DNA of 11,010 nt from Butyrivibrio sp. Its GTDB lineage: Bacteria > Bacillota > Clostridia > Lachnospirales > Lachnospiraceae. Location: contig JAILEJ010000372.1 in assembly GCA_024688095.1 (NCBI GenBank), forward strand, positions 1 to 11,010, read 5' to 3'. The translations under genes were made by a program, and so were the position numbers. How positions within the stretch are numbered: the stretch's first letter is position 1; the number at the start of each line of letters is the position of its first letter. The notes under the pieces are model-generated. The model was given only the letters and a program-made list of their open reading frames with translations, made no database searches and was not told the origin of the DNA. This document shows positions 1 through 7,375 of this stretch, piece by piece.

Positions 1-588
1 TACAAAATAGGAAAGGAAAGCATTGAGGTTGTAAACCAGAAATACCATGACCTTAAGCACCAGATTGCAGTTCTAAGAAGCCAGTCAGATCCGGATAAAA
101 GAAATGCCTATCTTGATAAGATGGAAGAAGATATAAGAAGCTATGAAGCTCAGAACAAGACCGGTAATGCAGTTCTTGATATCATTCTTACAACCAAAGC
201 GCTCCAGTGTCAGAAGGATAGTATACAGATGTCTGTGGTGGCAGATGGAAAACTGCTCAATTCCATTGATGAAATAGATATAAGTACGATTTTTGGAAAC
301 GCGATTGACAATGCTATAGAAGGTGTAAAAAAGATAGAAGACAAGGAAAAACGTCTTATCTATGTTACGGTTTCAGCTCAAAAGGGATTTACACATATAG
401 TTGTCAGAAACTGTTTTGAAGGGGAACTAAAGATTGTAAATGGACTTCCCAAAACTACTAAAAAGCATAAGGAATATCACGGCTTTGGAATAAAAGGTAT
501 AAAAGAAACAGTACTTAAATATGATGGAAGTACCATAATAAAGGCTGATAATGGATGGTTTGAGCTTAGAATACTTATTCCTAATTAA
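1..588 (+). CDS. GHKL-family sensor histidine kinase, C-terminal part (5' truncated by window edge)
   Basis: The reading frame is open from base 1, so the Met at 121 is internal and not the start. The visible 195 residues contain the kinase core. An H-box reads YHDLKHQI at residues 15-22, with His16 (bases 46-48) the likely phospho-acceptor. A coiled dimerisation stretch follows, then an N-box (GNAIDNAIEG, about 99-108) and a glycine-rich ATP lid (HGFGIKGI, 160-167). This arrangement matches the AgrC/ComD-like group with a HATPase_c_5-type ATPase domain. Such kinases usually carry an N-terminal multi-pass membrane sensor, which would lie upstream of the window, and signal to a LytTR response regulator. 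No regulator gene follows here, so any partner is upstream or elsewhere. The inducing signal, often a peptide in this group, cannot be read from this fragment. The class is well supported; the specific role is unknown. Confidence 0.9.
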   Translation, partial: YKIGKESIEVVNQKYHDLKHQIAVLRSQSDPDKRNAYLDKMEEDIRSYEAQNKTGNAVLDIILTTKALQCQKDSIQMSVVADGKLLNSIDEIDISTIFGNAIDNAIEGVKKIEDKEKRLIYVTVSAQKGFTHIVVRNCFEGELKIVNGLPKTTKKHKEYHGFGIKGIKETVLKYDGSTIIKADNGWFELRILIPN

Positions 589-626
589 ATGCACTTAAGA
601 AATCAGGATTCATGATGTATAATTAA

Positions 627-655
627 TTGACGGTATAAGATAATTAATATATAGA
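627..655 (+). promoter_or_regulatory. Putative sigma-A promoter for the small Cys-rich protein gene
   Basis: TTGACG (627-632, five of six consensus bases) is separated by 17 bases from TATAGA (650-655, four of six). Transcription would start near 662, leaving a leader of about 58 nt before the ATG at 720. A 7-bp inverted repeat (ATTAATT at 622-628, AATTAAT at 642-648) straddles the -35 region. It is AT-rich enough to arise by chance, so an operator role is only a possibility. No clear terminator separates this site from the upstream kinase gene. Confidence 0.45.
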
Positions 656-719
656 AGATATTTAACAGAACGGATACCCGGTAAAGTTATTTCATCTAAT
701 AATGGTAGGGAAAGATTTT

Positions 720-890
720 ATGAATTGTGACAGTTGTGTAAATTATATTTATGATGAAGAATTTGATTATTATTACTGTGATGTAGATCTTGATGAAGAT
801 GAGATGTACAAATATCTGACAGGAAACTTTAATGAATGCCCGTATTACAGGGATAATGATGAGTATAAGGTTGTCAGAAAGCAGATGTAA
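720..890 (+). CDS. Small acidic four-cysteine protein, DUF6472-like
   Basis: This gene encodes 56 residues beginning MNCDSC. The ATG at 720 is preferred over the in-frame ATG at 702 because a purine-rich ribosome binding site (GGTAGGGA, 704-711) lies about 8 nt upstream of it. Starting at 702 would place that site inside the gene. Cysteines at positions 3, 6, 20 and 40, the first two as CxxC, could form a small metal site; that is an inference. The middle is strongly acidic and aromatic (YDEEFDYYYCDVDLDEDEM), and the C-terminus ends EYKVVRKQM. The pattern resembles a short conserved protein found widely in Lachnospiraceae and annotated DUF6472; this is from memory and was not searched. There is no signal peptide or membrane segment, so it is probably cytoplasmic. 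The function is unknown. It stands alone, with its own likely promoter upstream and a hairpin terminator downstream. Confidence 0.75.
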   Translation: MNCDSCVNYIYDEEFDYYYCDVDLDEDEMYKYLTGNFNECPYYRDNDEYKVVRKQM

Positions 891-907
891 TAATTATAAA
901 AAAGTAC

Positions 908-936
908 TTTTCAAAATTAGAATAGTGGTGTAGAAT
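908..936 (+). promoter_or_regulatory. Putative promoter upstream of pyrG
   Basis: TTTTCA (908-913, four of six) and TAGAAT (931-936, five of six) are 17 bases apart, predicting a start near 943. If real, the hairpin at 958-1002 lies inside the pyrG leader and could act as an attenuator. If not, that hairpin simply ends the upstream small-gene transcript and pyrG would need another promoter. A TTGACT at 1001-1006 is a poor alternative, because a start paired with it would fall on the pyrG ribosome binding site. Confidence 0.4.
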
Positions 937-957
937 TATTTTTTTAAAAATCGAAAG

Positions 958-1002
958 AGCAGAAGAAGAAACACAATGGCGTGCGTTCTCCTTCTGCTTT
1001 TT
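958..1002 (+). terminator. Intrinsic terminator or pyrG leader attenuator
   Basis: The arm AGCAGAAGAAGAA (958-970) pairs with TTCTCCTTCTGCT (986-998), giving 12 pairs and one A-C mismatch. A possible inner CAC/GTG pairing tops the stem, and a run of five T residues follows (998-1002). This is the standard shape of a Rho-independent terminator. It lies 68 nt after the small-protein stop codon and 48 nt before the pyrG ATG. It may end the former transcript, act inside a pyrG leader, or both. Confidence 0.75.
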
Positions 1003-1049
1003 GACTTTTAATATACAATTAGTTTTTTATTTATTTAGGAGGAATAATA

Positions 1050-2660
1050 ATGGTCAAGTATGTATTTGTAACCGGTGGTGTAGTTTCAGGTCTTGGAAAA
1101 GGGATAACAGCAGCATCTCTTGGAAGACTTTTAAAGGCAAGAGGATATAAGGTAACCATGCAGAAATTTGATCCTTATATCAATATTGATCCGGGTACAA
1201 TGAATCCAATACAGCATGGAGAAGTTTTTGTAACTGATGACGGTACAGAGACAGATCTTGACCTTGGCCATTATGAGAGATTTATAGATGAGAATCTGGA
1301 CAAAAATTCCAATGTTACAACAGGTAAGATTTACTGGTCAGTACTTCATAAGGAAAGAAGAGGTGACTACGGCGGAAGAACAGTTCAGGTAATCCCTCAT
1401 GTTACAAATGAAATAAAGAGTAAATTCTACAGAAACTACACAGATGATGAAATGCATATTGCAATTATTGAAGTAGGTGGAACTGTAGGTGATATTGAAA
1501 GCCAGCCTTTCCTTGAAGCAATTCGTCAGTTCCAGCATGAAGTTGGACACGAAAATGCAATGCTTGTACTTGTATCACTTATTCCATATTTGAGAGTGTC
1601 ACAGGAGATAAAGACAAAACCTACTCAGGCAGCAGTTAAGACAATGCAGGGAATGGGCTTACAGCCAGATGTTATAGTATGCAGAACAGAGGTTGAACTT
1701 ACACAGGAGACCAAAGACAAGATAGCACTTTTCTGTAATGTTCCTGCAGGTCATGTGCTTCAGAATCTTGATCTTAAATATTTATATGAAGCTCCTCTTG
1801 CGATGGAAAAAGAAAAGCTTGCTGATGTTGCCTGTGAGTGCTTAAAGCTTGACTGCCCAGAGCCTGATCTTGACGACTGGAAAGCAATGGTTGATACACT
1901 TTACTCTTTAAATAAGAAGGTAAAGATTGCTTTGGTTGGAAAGTATACACAGCTTCATGATGCATATATTTCAGTAGTAGAAGCATTAAAGCATGGTGGA
2001 ATAAAGAATAAAGTAGAAGTTGATATCAAATGGGTAGATTCAGATGAGATCACAGAAGAAAATGTTGCAGAGCGTCTTTCTGATGCTGATGGAATTCTTG
2101 TTCCTGGAGGATTTGGAGATAGAGGAATTCCAGGAATGATCCATGCAATCAAATATGCCCGTGAAAATAACGTACCATATCTTGGAATATGCCTTGGTAT
2201 GCAGCTTTCAATAATTGAATTTGCCAGAAATGTGGTTGGTTATAGTGATGCTGATTCAATAGAATTTGAGCCAAACACAACTCATCCTGTTATAGCATTT
2301 CTTCCAGATCAGAATGAAAATGTTGACCTTGGCGGAACACTCAGACTTGGAGCTTATCCATGTGTACTAAACAAAGAATCACTTGCATATAGCCTTTTCA
2401 ATGAAGAAACAATATATGACCGCCACAGACACAGATATGAAGTAAATAACGATTTTAGAGCTGCACTTACTGAGCATGGTCTTCGCCTTTGCGGATTATC
2501 ACCAGATGGAAGAATTGTTGAGATGATTGAAAATCCGGCATGTGACTTCTTCGTAGCAACACAGGCTCATCCTGAACTTAAGTCAAGACCTAACAGACCA
2601 CATCCTCTTTTTAGTGGATTTGTAGGCGCTGCCCTTAAGAGAAGTGAGTCAAAAAACTAA
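1050..2660 (+). CDS. pyrG: CTP synthase (glutamine-hydrolysing)
   Basis: This enzyme converts UTP, ATP and glutamine to CTP, the last step of pyrimidine nucleotide synthesis, in the cytoplasm. The 536 residues match the usual family length. The N-terminal synthase domain opens with the P-loop-like GGVVSGLGKG (9-18). The conserved DLDLGHYERF block contains Asp71, and IIEVGGTVGDIES contains Glu141; these correspond to the Mg-binding residues of the family. The C-terminal class I glutamine amidotransferase domain carries GICLGMQ with nucleophile Cys381, and AHPE with His507 and Glu509 completing the triad. The domains look intact and active. An AGGAGG ribosome binding site (1037-1042) sits 7 nt before the ATG, fixing the start. 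The gene appears monocistronic, flanked by hairpins on both sides. In B. subtilis pyrG is controlled by CTP-sensitive attenuation with G-stuttering at a GGG start; no such start is visible here. Confidence 0.98.
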   Translation: MVKYVFVTGGVVSGLGKGITAASLGRLLKARGYKVTMQKFDPYINIDPGTMNPIQHGEVFVTDDGTETDLDLGHYERFIDENLDKNSNVTTGKIYWSVLHKERRGDYGGRTVQVIPHVTNEIKSKFYRNYTDDEMHIAIIEVGGTVGDIESQPFLEAIRQFQHEVGHENAMLVLVSLIPYLRVSQEIKTKPTQAAVKTMQGMGLQPDVIVCRTEVELTQETKDKIALFCNVPAGHVLQNLDLKYLYEAPLAMEKEKLADVACECLKLDCPEPDLDDWKAMVDTLYSLNKKVKIALVGKYTQLHDAYISVVEALKHGGIKNKVEVDIKWVDSDEITEENVAERLSDADGILVPGGFGDRGIPGMIHAIKYARENNVPYLGICLGMQLSIIEFARNVVGYSDADSIEFEPNTTHPVIAFLPDQNENVDLGGTLRLGAYPCVLNKESLAYSLFNEETIYDRHRHRYEVNNDFRAALTEHGLRLCGLSPDGRIVEMIENPACDFFVATQAHPELKSRPNRPHPLFSGFVGAALKRSESKN

Positions 2661-2697
2661 TTAAACAGATACTAAAATATGTTAATTAGAGCATGTC

Positions 2698-2732
2698 ACA
2701 ATTAAATTGTATAAAATATTTTATACTTTTTT
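2698..2732 (+). terminator. AT-rich palindromic terminator after pyrG
   Basis: The 18-base perfect palindrome GTATAAAATATTTTATAC (2709-2726) is followed at once by six T residues (2727-2732), 49 nt after the pyrG stop. The stem has few GC pairs, so termination may be weak. A second inverted repeat, ACAATT-A-AATTGT (2698-2710), overlaps its left edge by two bases, so two alternative folds compete. A protein-binding operator is possible but unsupported. Confidence 0.6.
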
Positions 2733-2755
2733 AATAATTTAGCCTCCTTAAAGAA

Positions 2756-2784
2756 TTGATTTATCGAACTTTTGTACATATAAT
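2756..2784 (+). promoter_or_regulatory. Strong sigma-A promoter for ftsH
   Basis: TTGATT (2756-2761) and a perfect TATAAT (2779-2784) are separated by exactly 17 bases in an AT-rich region. The predicted start is near 2791, giving a leader of about 57 nt to the ftsH ATG. No CIRCE-type repeat (the HrcA heat-shock operator) was seen around it. Confidence 0.75.
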
Positions 2785-2847
2785 AGGTAGAGTTAAGTTA
2801 TATATGTTATAGAGCAAAAAATATAAATCAAGGAATAGGACGACTGT

Positions 2848-5331
2848 ATGGATAATAATCAAAACAACAAGCCAGGGGGAAATGGTTTGGGTGACAATTC
2901 ACCCAGAAAACAAAATGTAATATTACTTTTGGTAGCAGCAGTTATCACAATGATGTGTATGACCTATTTTATGAGGGCTCTTACACAGAGTGAAACAAGT
3001 GAGATAACTTATAGCCAGTTCATTGAAATGATAGAGAACGGTGAAGTTGCCAGTGTAGTAATAGAAGATGACAGAATTGATATCGTTCCAAAGTCAGATG
3101 AAGGTCAGGGAGAAACAATATCACAGTCTATTCTGTATACAGGTGTTTTAACTACCTATTATACAGGTAAGGCTGAGGCAGACAGTATTCTTACACAGAG
3201 ACTTTTGGATGCAGGAATTGAAGTTAAGAGTACAGTTCCTGACAATTCCGGAATGATCTTATCATTTATACTTACTTATCTTCTTCCTATTATACTGTTA
3301 TGGGTACTTCTTTCCTTCCTTATGAGAAGAATGTCTAAGGGCGGAGGAATGATGGGAGTTGGCAAGAGTAATGCCAAGGTATACGTACAGAAGGAAACAG
3401 GAGTTACCTTTAAGGACGTAGCCGGTGAAGATGAAGCAAAAGAATCTCTTGTAGAGGTTGTTGACTTCCTTCACAATCCTGCAAAGTATTCAAAGATTGG
3501 TGCCAAGCTTCCAAAGGGTGCTCTTCTTGTAGGACCTCCAGGAACAGGTAAAACTCTTTTGGCAAAAGCGGTAGCTGGTGAAGCACATGTTCCATTCTTC
3601 TCACTCGCAGGTTCAGACTTCATTGAATTATACGTAGGTGTTGGTGCGAGCAGAGTAAGAGATCTGTTTAATGAAGCAAGTAAGAATGCTCCATGTATTA
3701 TCTTCATAGATGAAATTGATGCTATTGGTAGAAGCCGTGATTCAAAGTATGGCGGTGGAAATGAAGAAAGAGAGCAGACACTTAATCAGCTCCTTTCAGA
3801 AATGGATGGTTTCGATTCATCAAAGGGTATATTTATTCTTGGTGCTACAAACAGACCTGAAATTCTTGATAAGGCGCTTCTTCGTCCAGGACGTTTTGAT
3901 AGAAGAATTATTGTAGATAAACCTGATCTTAAGGGAAGAGAAGATATCCTTAAGGTACACGCCAAAGATGTTAAAATGGATGAAACTGTTGATCTTAAGG
4001 GAATTGCACTTGCAACAAGTGGTGCGGTTGGTTCAGACCTTGCCAATATGATAAATGAGGCAGCAATCAATGCTGTTAAGGCAAGAAGAGAATATGTAAG
4101 TCAGCAGGATCTATTTGAAGCTGTTGAGCAGGTACTTGTTGGTAAGGAAAAGAAAGACAGAATTCTTAGTAAGGAAGAAAGAAAGATTGTTTCTTACCAT
4201 GAAATCGGTCATGCGATCATAAGTGCTGTTCAGAAAAATACAGAGCCTGTACAGAAGATTACAATCGTTCCAAGAACAATGGGTGCTCTTGGATACGTTA
4301 TGCAGGTTCCTGAAGATGAGAAATACTTAAAGACCAAGGACGAGTTAATAGAGGATATTACAGAGCTTCTTGGTGGACGAGCTGCAGAGGAGGTTATCTT
4401 CAATACTGTTACAACAGGTGCAGAAAATGATATTGAAAAAGCAACTGCTACAGCAAGAGCGATGATCACAATGTACGGTATGAGTGACAGATTTGGGCTT
4501 GTACAGCTTGAAACAGTTCAGAACAGATATCTCGATGGAAACAGACAGCTTAACTGTAGTGATGTAACAGCAGCTGATATCGATAAAGAAGTAATGCTTC
4601 TACTTGATAAATGTTATGAAGAGGCCAAAAAGATCATCAGAGCTCATCTTGATACAATGGATAAGCTTGCTCAGTTCCTTATTGAAAAAGAAACAATTAC
4701 CGGTAAGGAATTTATGGATATTTACAGAAAGGCTGAAAATATTCCTGAACCTACTGAAGAAGAGAAAAAGGCTAAGGCTGGAAGAATTTATGCTACACGT
4801 CCAGAGTCAGCTGTAGTAGGTGAGAATATTCCTGTAAAAGAATATCAGAAGAATGAGCAGCTTTCCTATGGATATCAGGAGCCAAACCAGATGTCAGGAA
4901 CAGCTCAGATACAGGGACAGATGCCAAATGGAACTCCTCAAATGCAGGGACAGGCATCACAGCAGATGCAGGGACAATCTGAGGCTCCTAAATCAGGACT
5001 GGAATTATTACAGCAAAGATTAAATCAGGGGCAGCAGAATTCAAATAATCAGACACCTGATAATGGAATGCCAAATGGTCAGAACGTTCAGAGTCAGATG
5101 CCAAATGATCAGATGCAGAATAGAATGCCAAATGGACAGCAGATTGGAAAATATCAGGATTATATGTTCCCTGGTCAGAACTTTGATGCTGAAATAAACG
5201 ATGCTCAGGTAAAATATCATGGAAATGACTCAGAAGGAAATGATACAACAGTGGACAGTGGAAGATTTTCGCATGTTCCTGATAATTTTGAAGATGAAAA
5301 TGCAAATAATGAAAATAACGAAAACAAATAA
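2848..5331 (+). CDS. ftsH: ATP-dependent membrane zinc metalloprotease FtsH with long Q/N-rich tail
   Basis: FtsH is a membrane-anchored hexameric AAA+ protease that extracts and degrades misfolded membrane proteins and selected regulators. Two membrane segments (about 24-42 and 136-159) bracket an extracytoplasmic FtsH_ext domain. The AAA module has Walker A GPPGTGKT (229-236), Walker B IIFIDE (284-289), a pore loop YVG at 262-264 (Tyr where E. coli has Phe) and the second region of homology (GATNRPEIL...RPGRFDRR). The protease domain has HEIGH (His451, Glu452, His455) and Asp528 as likely third zinc ligand. All catalytic parts are intact. At 827 residues it is much longer than the usual 610-650. 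The excess, from about residue 632 to the end, is a low-complexity tail rich in Gln, Asn, Met, Gly and Pro, ending in an acidic Asn-rich stretch. AGGA at 2837-2840, 7 nt before the ATG, supports the start. The gene has its own promoter. Confidence 0.97.
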   Translation: MDNNQNNKPGGNGLGDNSPRKQNVILLLVAAVITMMCMTYFMRALTQSETSEITYSQFIEMIENGEVASVVIEDDRIDIVPKSDEGQGETISQSILYTGVLTTYYTGKAEADSILTQRLLDAGIEVKSTVPDNSGMILSFILTYLLPIILLWVLLSFLMRRMSKGGGMMGVGKSNAKVYVQKETGVTFKDVAGEDEAKESLVEVVDFLHNPAKYSKIGAKLPKGALLVGPPGTGKTLLAKAVAGEAHVPFFSLAGSDFIELYVGVGASRVRDLFNEASKNAPCIIFIDEIDAIGRSRDSKYGGGNEEREQTLNQLLSEMDGFDSSKGIFILGATNRPEILDKALLRPGRFDRRIIVDKPDLKGREDILKVHAKDVKMDETVDLKGIALATSGAVGSDLANMINEAAINAVKARREYVSQQDLFEAVEQVLVGKEKKDRILSKEERKIVSYHEIGHAIISAVQKNTEPVQKITIVPRTMGALGYVMQVPEDEKYLKTKDELIEDITELLGGRAAEEVIFNTVTTGAENDIEKATATARAMITMYGMSDRFGLVQLETVQNRYLDGNRQLNCSDVTAADIDKEVMLLLDKCYEEAKKIIRAHLDTMDKLAQFLIEKETITGKEFMDIYRKAENIPEPTEEEKKAKAGRIYATRPESAVVGENIPVKEYQKNEQLSYGYQEPNQMSGTAQIQGQMPNGTPQMQGQASQQMQGQSEAPKSGLELLQQRLNQGQQNSNNQTPDNGMPNGQNVQSQMPNDQMQNRMPNGQQIGKYQDYMFPGQNFDAEINDAQVKYHGNDSEGNDTTVDSGRFSHVPDNFEDENANNENNENK
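4906..5134 (+). repeat. Short in-frame repeats in the ftsH tail (MPNG/N-D and QGQ units)
   Basis: The ten bases ATGCCAAATG occur four times in frame (starting at 4921, 5068, 5098 and 5125), coding MPN(G/D). A related unit coding (I/M)QGQ occurs three times at 4906-4920, 4942-4953 and 4963-4977. Together they give an irregular Gln/Met/Pro/Asn-rich tail with no predicted fold. The near-identical bases suggest growth by slippage or local duplication, so copy number may vary between strains. Confidence 0.8.
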
Positions 5332-5384
5332 TTTATCTGCATTATTATCTTAAGGGCAGTAACAATAAATAATTTATTAAGTAA

Positions 5385-5416
5385 AAGCGGACGTATCTGA
5401 TATAGAGCGTCCGCTT
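5385..5416 (+). terminator. Hairpin between ftsH and uvrC, possible terminator or leader structure
   Basis: AAGCGGACG (5385-5393) pairs perfectly with CGTCCGCTT (5408-5416), a 9-bp GC-rich stem with a 14-nt loop. It lies 53 nt after the ftsH stop and 16 nt before the uvrC ATG. The 3' side (ATGTTATCATT) is T-rich but lacks an unbroken T-run, so a classical terminator is not certain. It may instead shape uvrC translation or protect the 3' end of the ftsH message. Confidence 0.55.
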
Positions 5417-5432
5417 ATGTTATCATTAGATT

Positions 5433-7328
5433 ATGGAAAAAACAGATAATAATTTTGATGTACAAACTGAATTAAAAAAGCTTCCCAATAAACCGGGCGT
5501 ATACATAATGCGTGATGCAGATGATACTATAATGTATGTGGGAAAGGCTGTAAATCTGCACAATCGAGTAAGGTCCTACTTTAGAAAAATAGTTGGAAGA
5601 GGGCCACAGATTGACAGGATGGTCAAACAGATTGCCAGATTTGAATATATAGTTACCGACTCTGAGCTGGAAGCCCTTGTACTTGAGAATAATCTTATAA
5701 AAGAAAATTCTCCAAGATACAATACCATGCTAAAGGATGATAAAACATATCCCTATATAAAGGTAACTGTATATGAAGATTATCCAAGGATTCTTTTTTC
5801 CAGACTCATGAAAAAAGACAAATCAAAGTATTTTGGACCATTTACAAGTGCAGCAGCGGTTAAGGATACAATTGATCTGATAAATAAGATTTACGGGCTT
5901 AGAACCTGTAACAGATCTCTTCCTAAGGATATAGGACTTGAGAGACCTTGCCTTAACTATCATATGCAAAGGTGCTGTGGACCATGTACAGGACATATAC
6001 CAAAGGAAGAATACAGGAAGAGAATAGATAAAGCTTTAGAGTTCTTAAATGGTAATTATGGAATTATTATTGATGAACTAACAACTAAAATGAATGAATG
6101 CTCTGAAGAACTTGATTTTGAGGCAGCAGCAAAGTATAGAGATTTATTATCAAGTGTAAAAATGGTTGCTCAGAAGCAGAAGATGACGGATGCTGCTATG
6201 GAGGATAAGGATATAGTAGCCATTGCAAATGATGATCAGGATGCCGTTGTTCAGGTATTTTTTGTAAGAGATGGAAGACTTATTGGGCGTGAACATTTTT
6301 ACATGACACATATTTCGGGAAATCCTCAATCCGAGATACTCATGAATTTCGTAAAGCAGTTCTATGCAGGAACACCTTTTATACCTAGAGAACTTATGCT
6401 TCCTATAGAAATAGAAGATATGGATATCATTGAAAAATGGTTATCCTCAAGAAAAGGGAGCAGGGTTTATCTGACTGTTCCAAAGCTTGGACAGAAAGAA
6501 AAACTTATGGAGCTGGCTGCAGAAAATGCTTCTCTTATATTAAGTAAGGATAAAGAAAGATTAAAGAGAGAAGAAGGAAGAACTATCGGAGCAGTTAAGG
6601 AAATAGGCGAAATACTTGGAATTAAGGGCATAAAGCGAATGGAAGCCTATGATATATCCAATATAAGCGGCTTTGCCAATGTTGGTTCTATGGTTGTATA
6701 TGAAAACGGAAAGCCTAAAAAGAGTGATTACAGAAAATTCAGAATAAAATCAGTTGAGGGACCGGACGATTATGCATGTATGAGAGAAGTTCTTACAAGA
6801 CGACTTATGCATGGCCTAGAAGAAAGACATGACCTTGAAGTAAGGGATATAGATGCACAGTATGGAAGCTTTACAAAGTTCCCGGATCTTATACTTATGG
6901 ATGGAGGAAGAGGACAGGTTAATATCTGCCTTCAGGTACTGGAAGAGCTTGGAGTAAACATTCCGGTGTGCGGTATGGTAAAGGACGATAATCACAGAAC
7001 CAGAGGACTTTATTATAATAATGTAGAAATGCCTATTGATAAATATTCTGAAGGCTTTAAGCTGATAACCAGAATTCAGGATGAAGCTCACAGATTTGCA
7101 ATTGAATATCACAGATCACTTAGGGGAAAGGCGCAGGTACGAAGTGTTCTTGATGATATCCCGGGCATAGGACCTGCACGAAAAAAGGCACTTATGAAGC
7201 ACTTTAAGACTATTGTTGAAATTAAGGATGCGGATATAGATACACTTATGGAGGTCCAGGGAATCAGACAAAAAGAGGCCGAGGATATTTACAGATTTTT
7301 TCACGAGAGTAATGAAACTGAAAATTGA
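5433..7328 (+). CDS. uvrC: Excinuclease ABC subunit C
   Basis: UvrC makes both incisions around a lesion during nucleotide excision repair, working with UvrA-UvrB. The 631 residues hold the full domain order. The N-terminal GIY-YIG nuclease has GVY at 22-24 and YVG at 35-37, for the 3' cut. A Cys-rich stretch (about 156-185: TCNRS, PCLNYHMQRCCGPC) resembles the iron-sulphur/Cys motif of many UvrCs. A UVR segment that contacts UvrB lies at about 209-243. The RNase H-like nuclease for the 5' cut has likely catalytic Asp407 (YDISNISG), Asp490 (MDGGRGQ) and His553 (DEAHRF). Two helix-hairpin-helix motifs close the protein from about 573. All key residues are present. No Shine-Dalgarno is visible before the ATG, where ATCATTAGATT precedes it, yet the N-terminus aligns with the family start (...LKKLPNKPGVYIM), so this start is kept. 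Confidence 0.97.
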   Translation: MEKTDNNFDVQTELKKLPNKPGVYIMRDADDTIMYVGKAVNLHNRVRSYFRKIVGRGPQIDRMVKQIARFEYIVTDSELEALVLENNLIKENSPRYNTMLKDDKTYPYIKVTVYEDYPRILFSRLMKKDKSKYFGPFTSAAAVKDTIDLINKIYGLRTCNRSLPKDIGLERPCLNYHMQRCCGPCTGHIPKEEYRKRIDKALEFLNGNYGIIIDELTTKMNECSEELDFEAAAKYRDLLSSVKMVAQKQKMTDAAMEDKDIVAIANDDQDAVVQVFFVRDGRLIGREHFYMTHISGNPQSEILMNFVKQFYAGTPFIPRELMLPIEIEDMDIIEKWLSSRKGSRVYLTVPKLGQKEKLMELAAENASLILSKDKERLKREEGRTIGAVKEIGEILGIKGIKRMEAYDISNISGFANVGSMVVYENGKPKKSDYRKFRIKSVEGPDDYACMREVLTRRLMHGLEERHDLEVRDIDAQYGSFTKFPDLILMDGGRGQVNICLQVLEELGVNIPVCGMVKDDNHRTRGLYYNNVEMPIDKYSEGFKLITRIQDEAHRFAIEYHRSLRGKAQVRSVLDDIPGIGPARKKALMKHFKTIVEIKDADIDTLMEVQGIRQKEAEDIYRFFHESNETEN

Positions 7329-7337
7329 CACAAAAAA

Positions 7338-7366
7338 TTTACATTTTTATTGTGGGTTGTGATAGT
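7338..7366 (+). promoter_or_regulatory. Promoter for the hprK-glk-murB-rapZ block
   Basis: TTTACA (7338-7343, five of six) is 17 bases from GATAGT (7361-7366), which is preceded by an extended -10 TG (7358-7359). Transcription would start near 7373. A second overlapping reading uses TTGACA (7325-7330), which contains the uvrC TGA stop, with TATTGT (7348-7353), also 17 bases apart. Either way the promoter elements lie at the end of uvrC, giving a structured leader of about 80-95 nt before hprK. Confidence 0.6.
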
Positions 7367-7375
7367 ATATCAAAG

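Noticed and set aside
702..719. Upstream ATG as the start of the small Cys protein
   Set aside because: The purine-rich site at 704-711 is correctly spaced for the ATG at 720, and the protein then begins MNCDSC, as I recall for similar proteins.
937..957. B. subtilis-type CTP attenuation of pyrG by G-stuttering
   Set aside because: The predicted start region is T/A-rich with no GGG, and the 5' stem arm is purine-rich, so poly-G could not pair with it.
1338..2152. Three minus-strand open frames of 65-70 codons inside pyrG
   Set aside because: They are reverse-frame shadows of a well-conserved gene, with no ribosome binding sites or recognisable protein features.
3410..5305. Several open frames on both strands inside ftsH, up to 105 codons
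   Set aside because: They overlap conserved AAA+ and protease coding sequence or the repetitive tail. Their composition is a shadow of the host gene, and no start sites support them.
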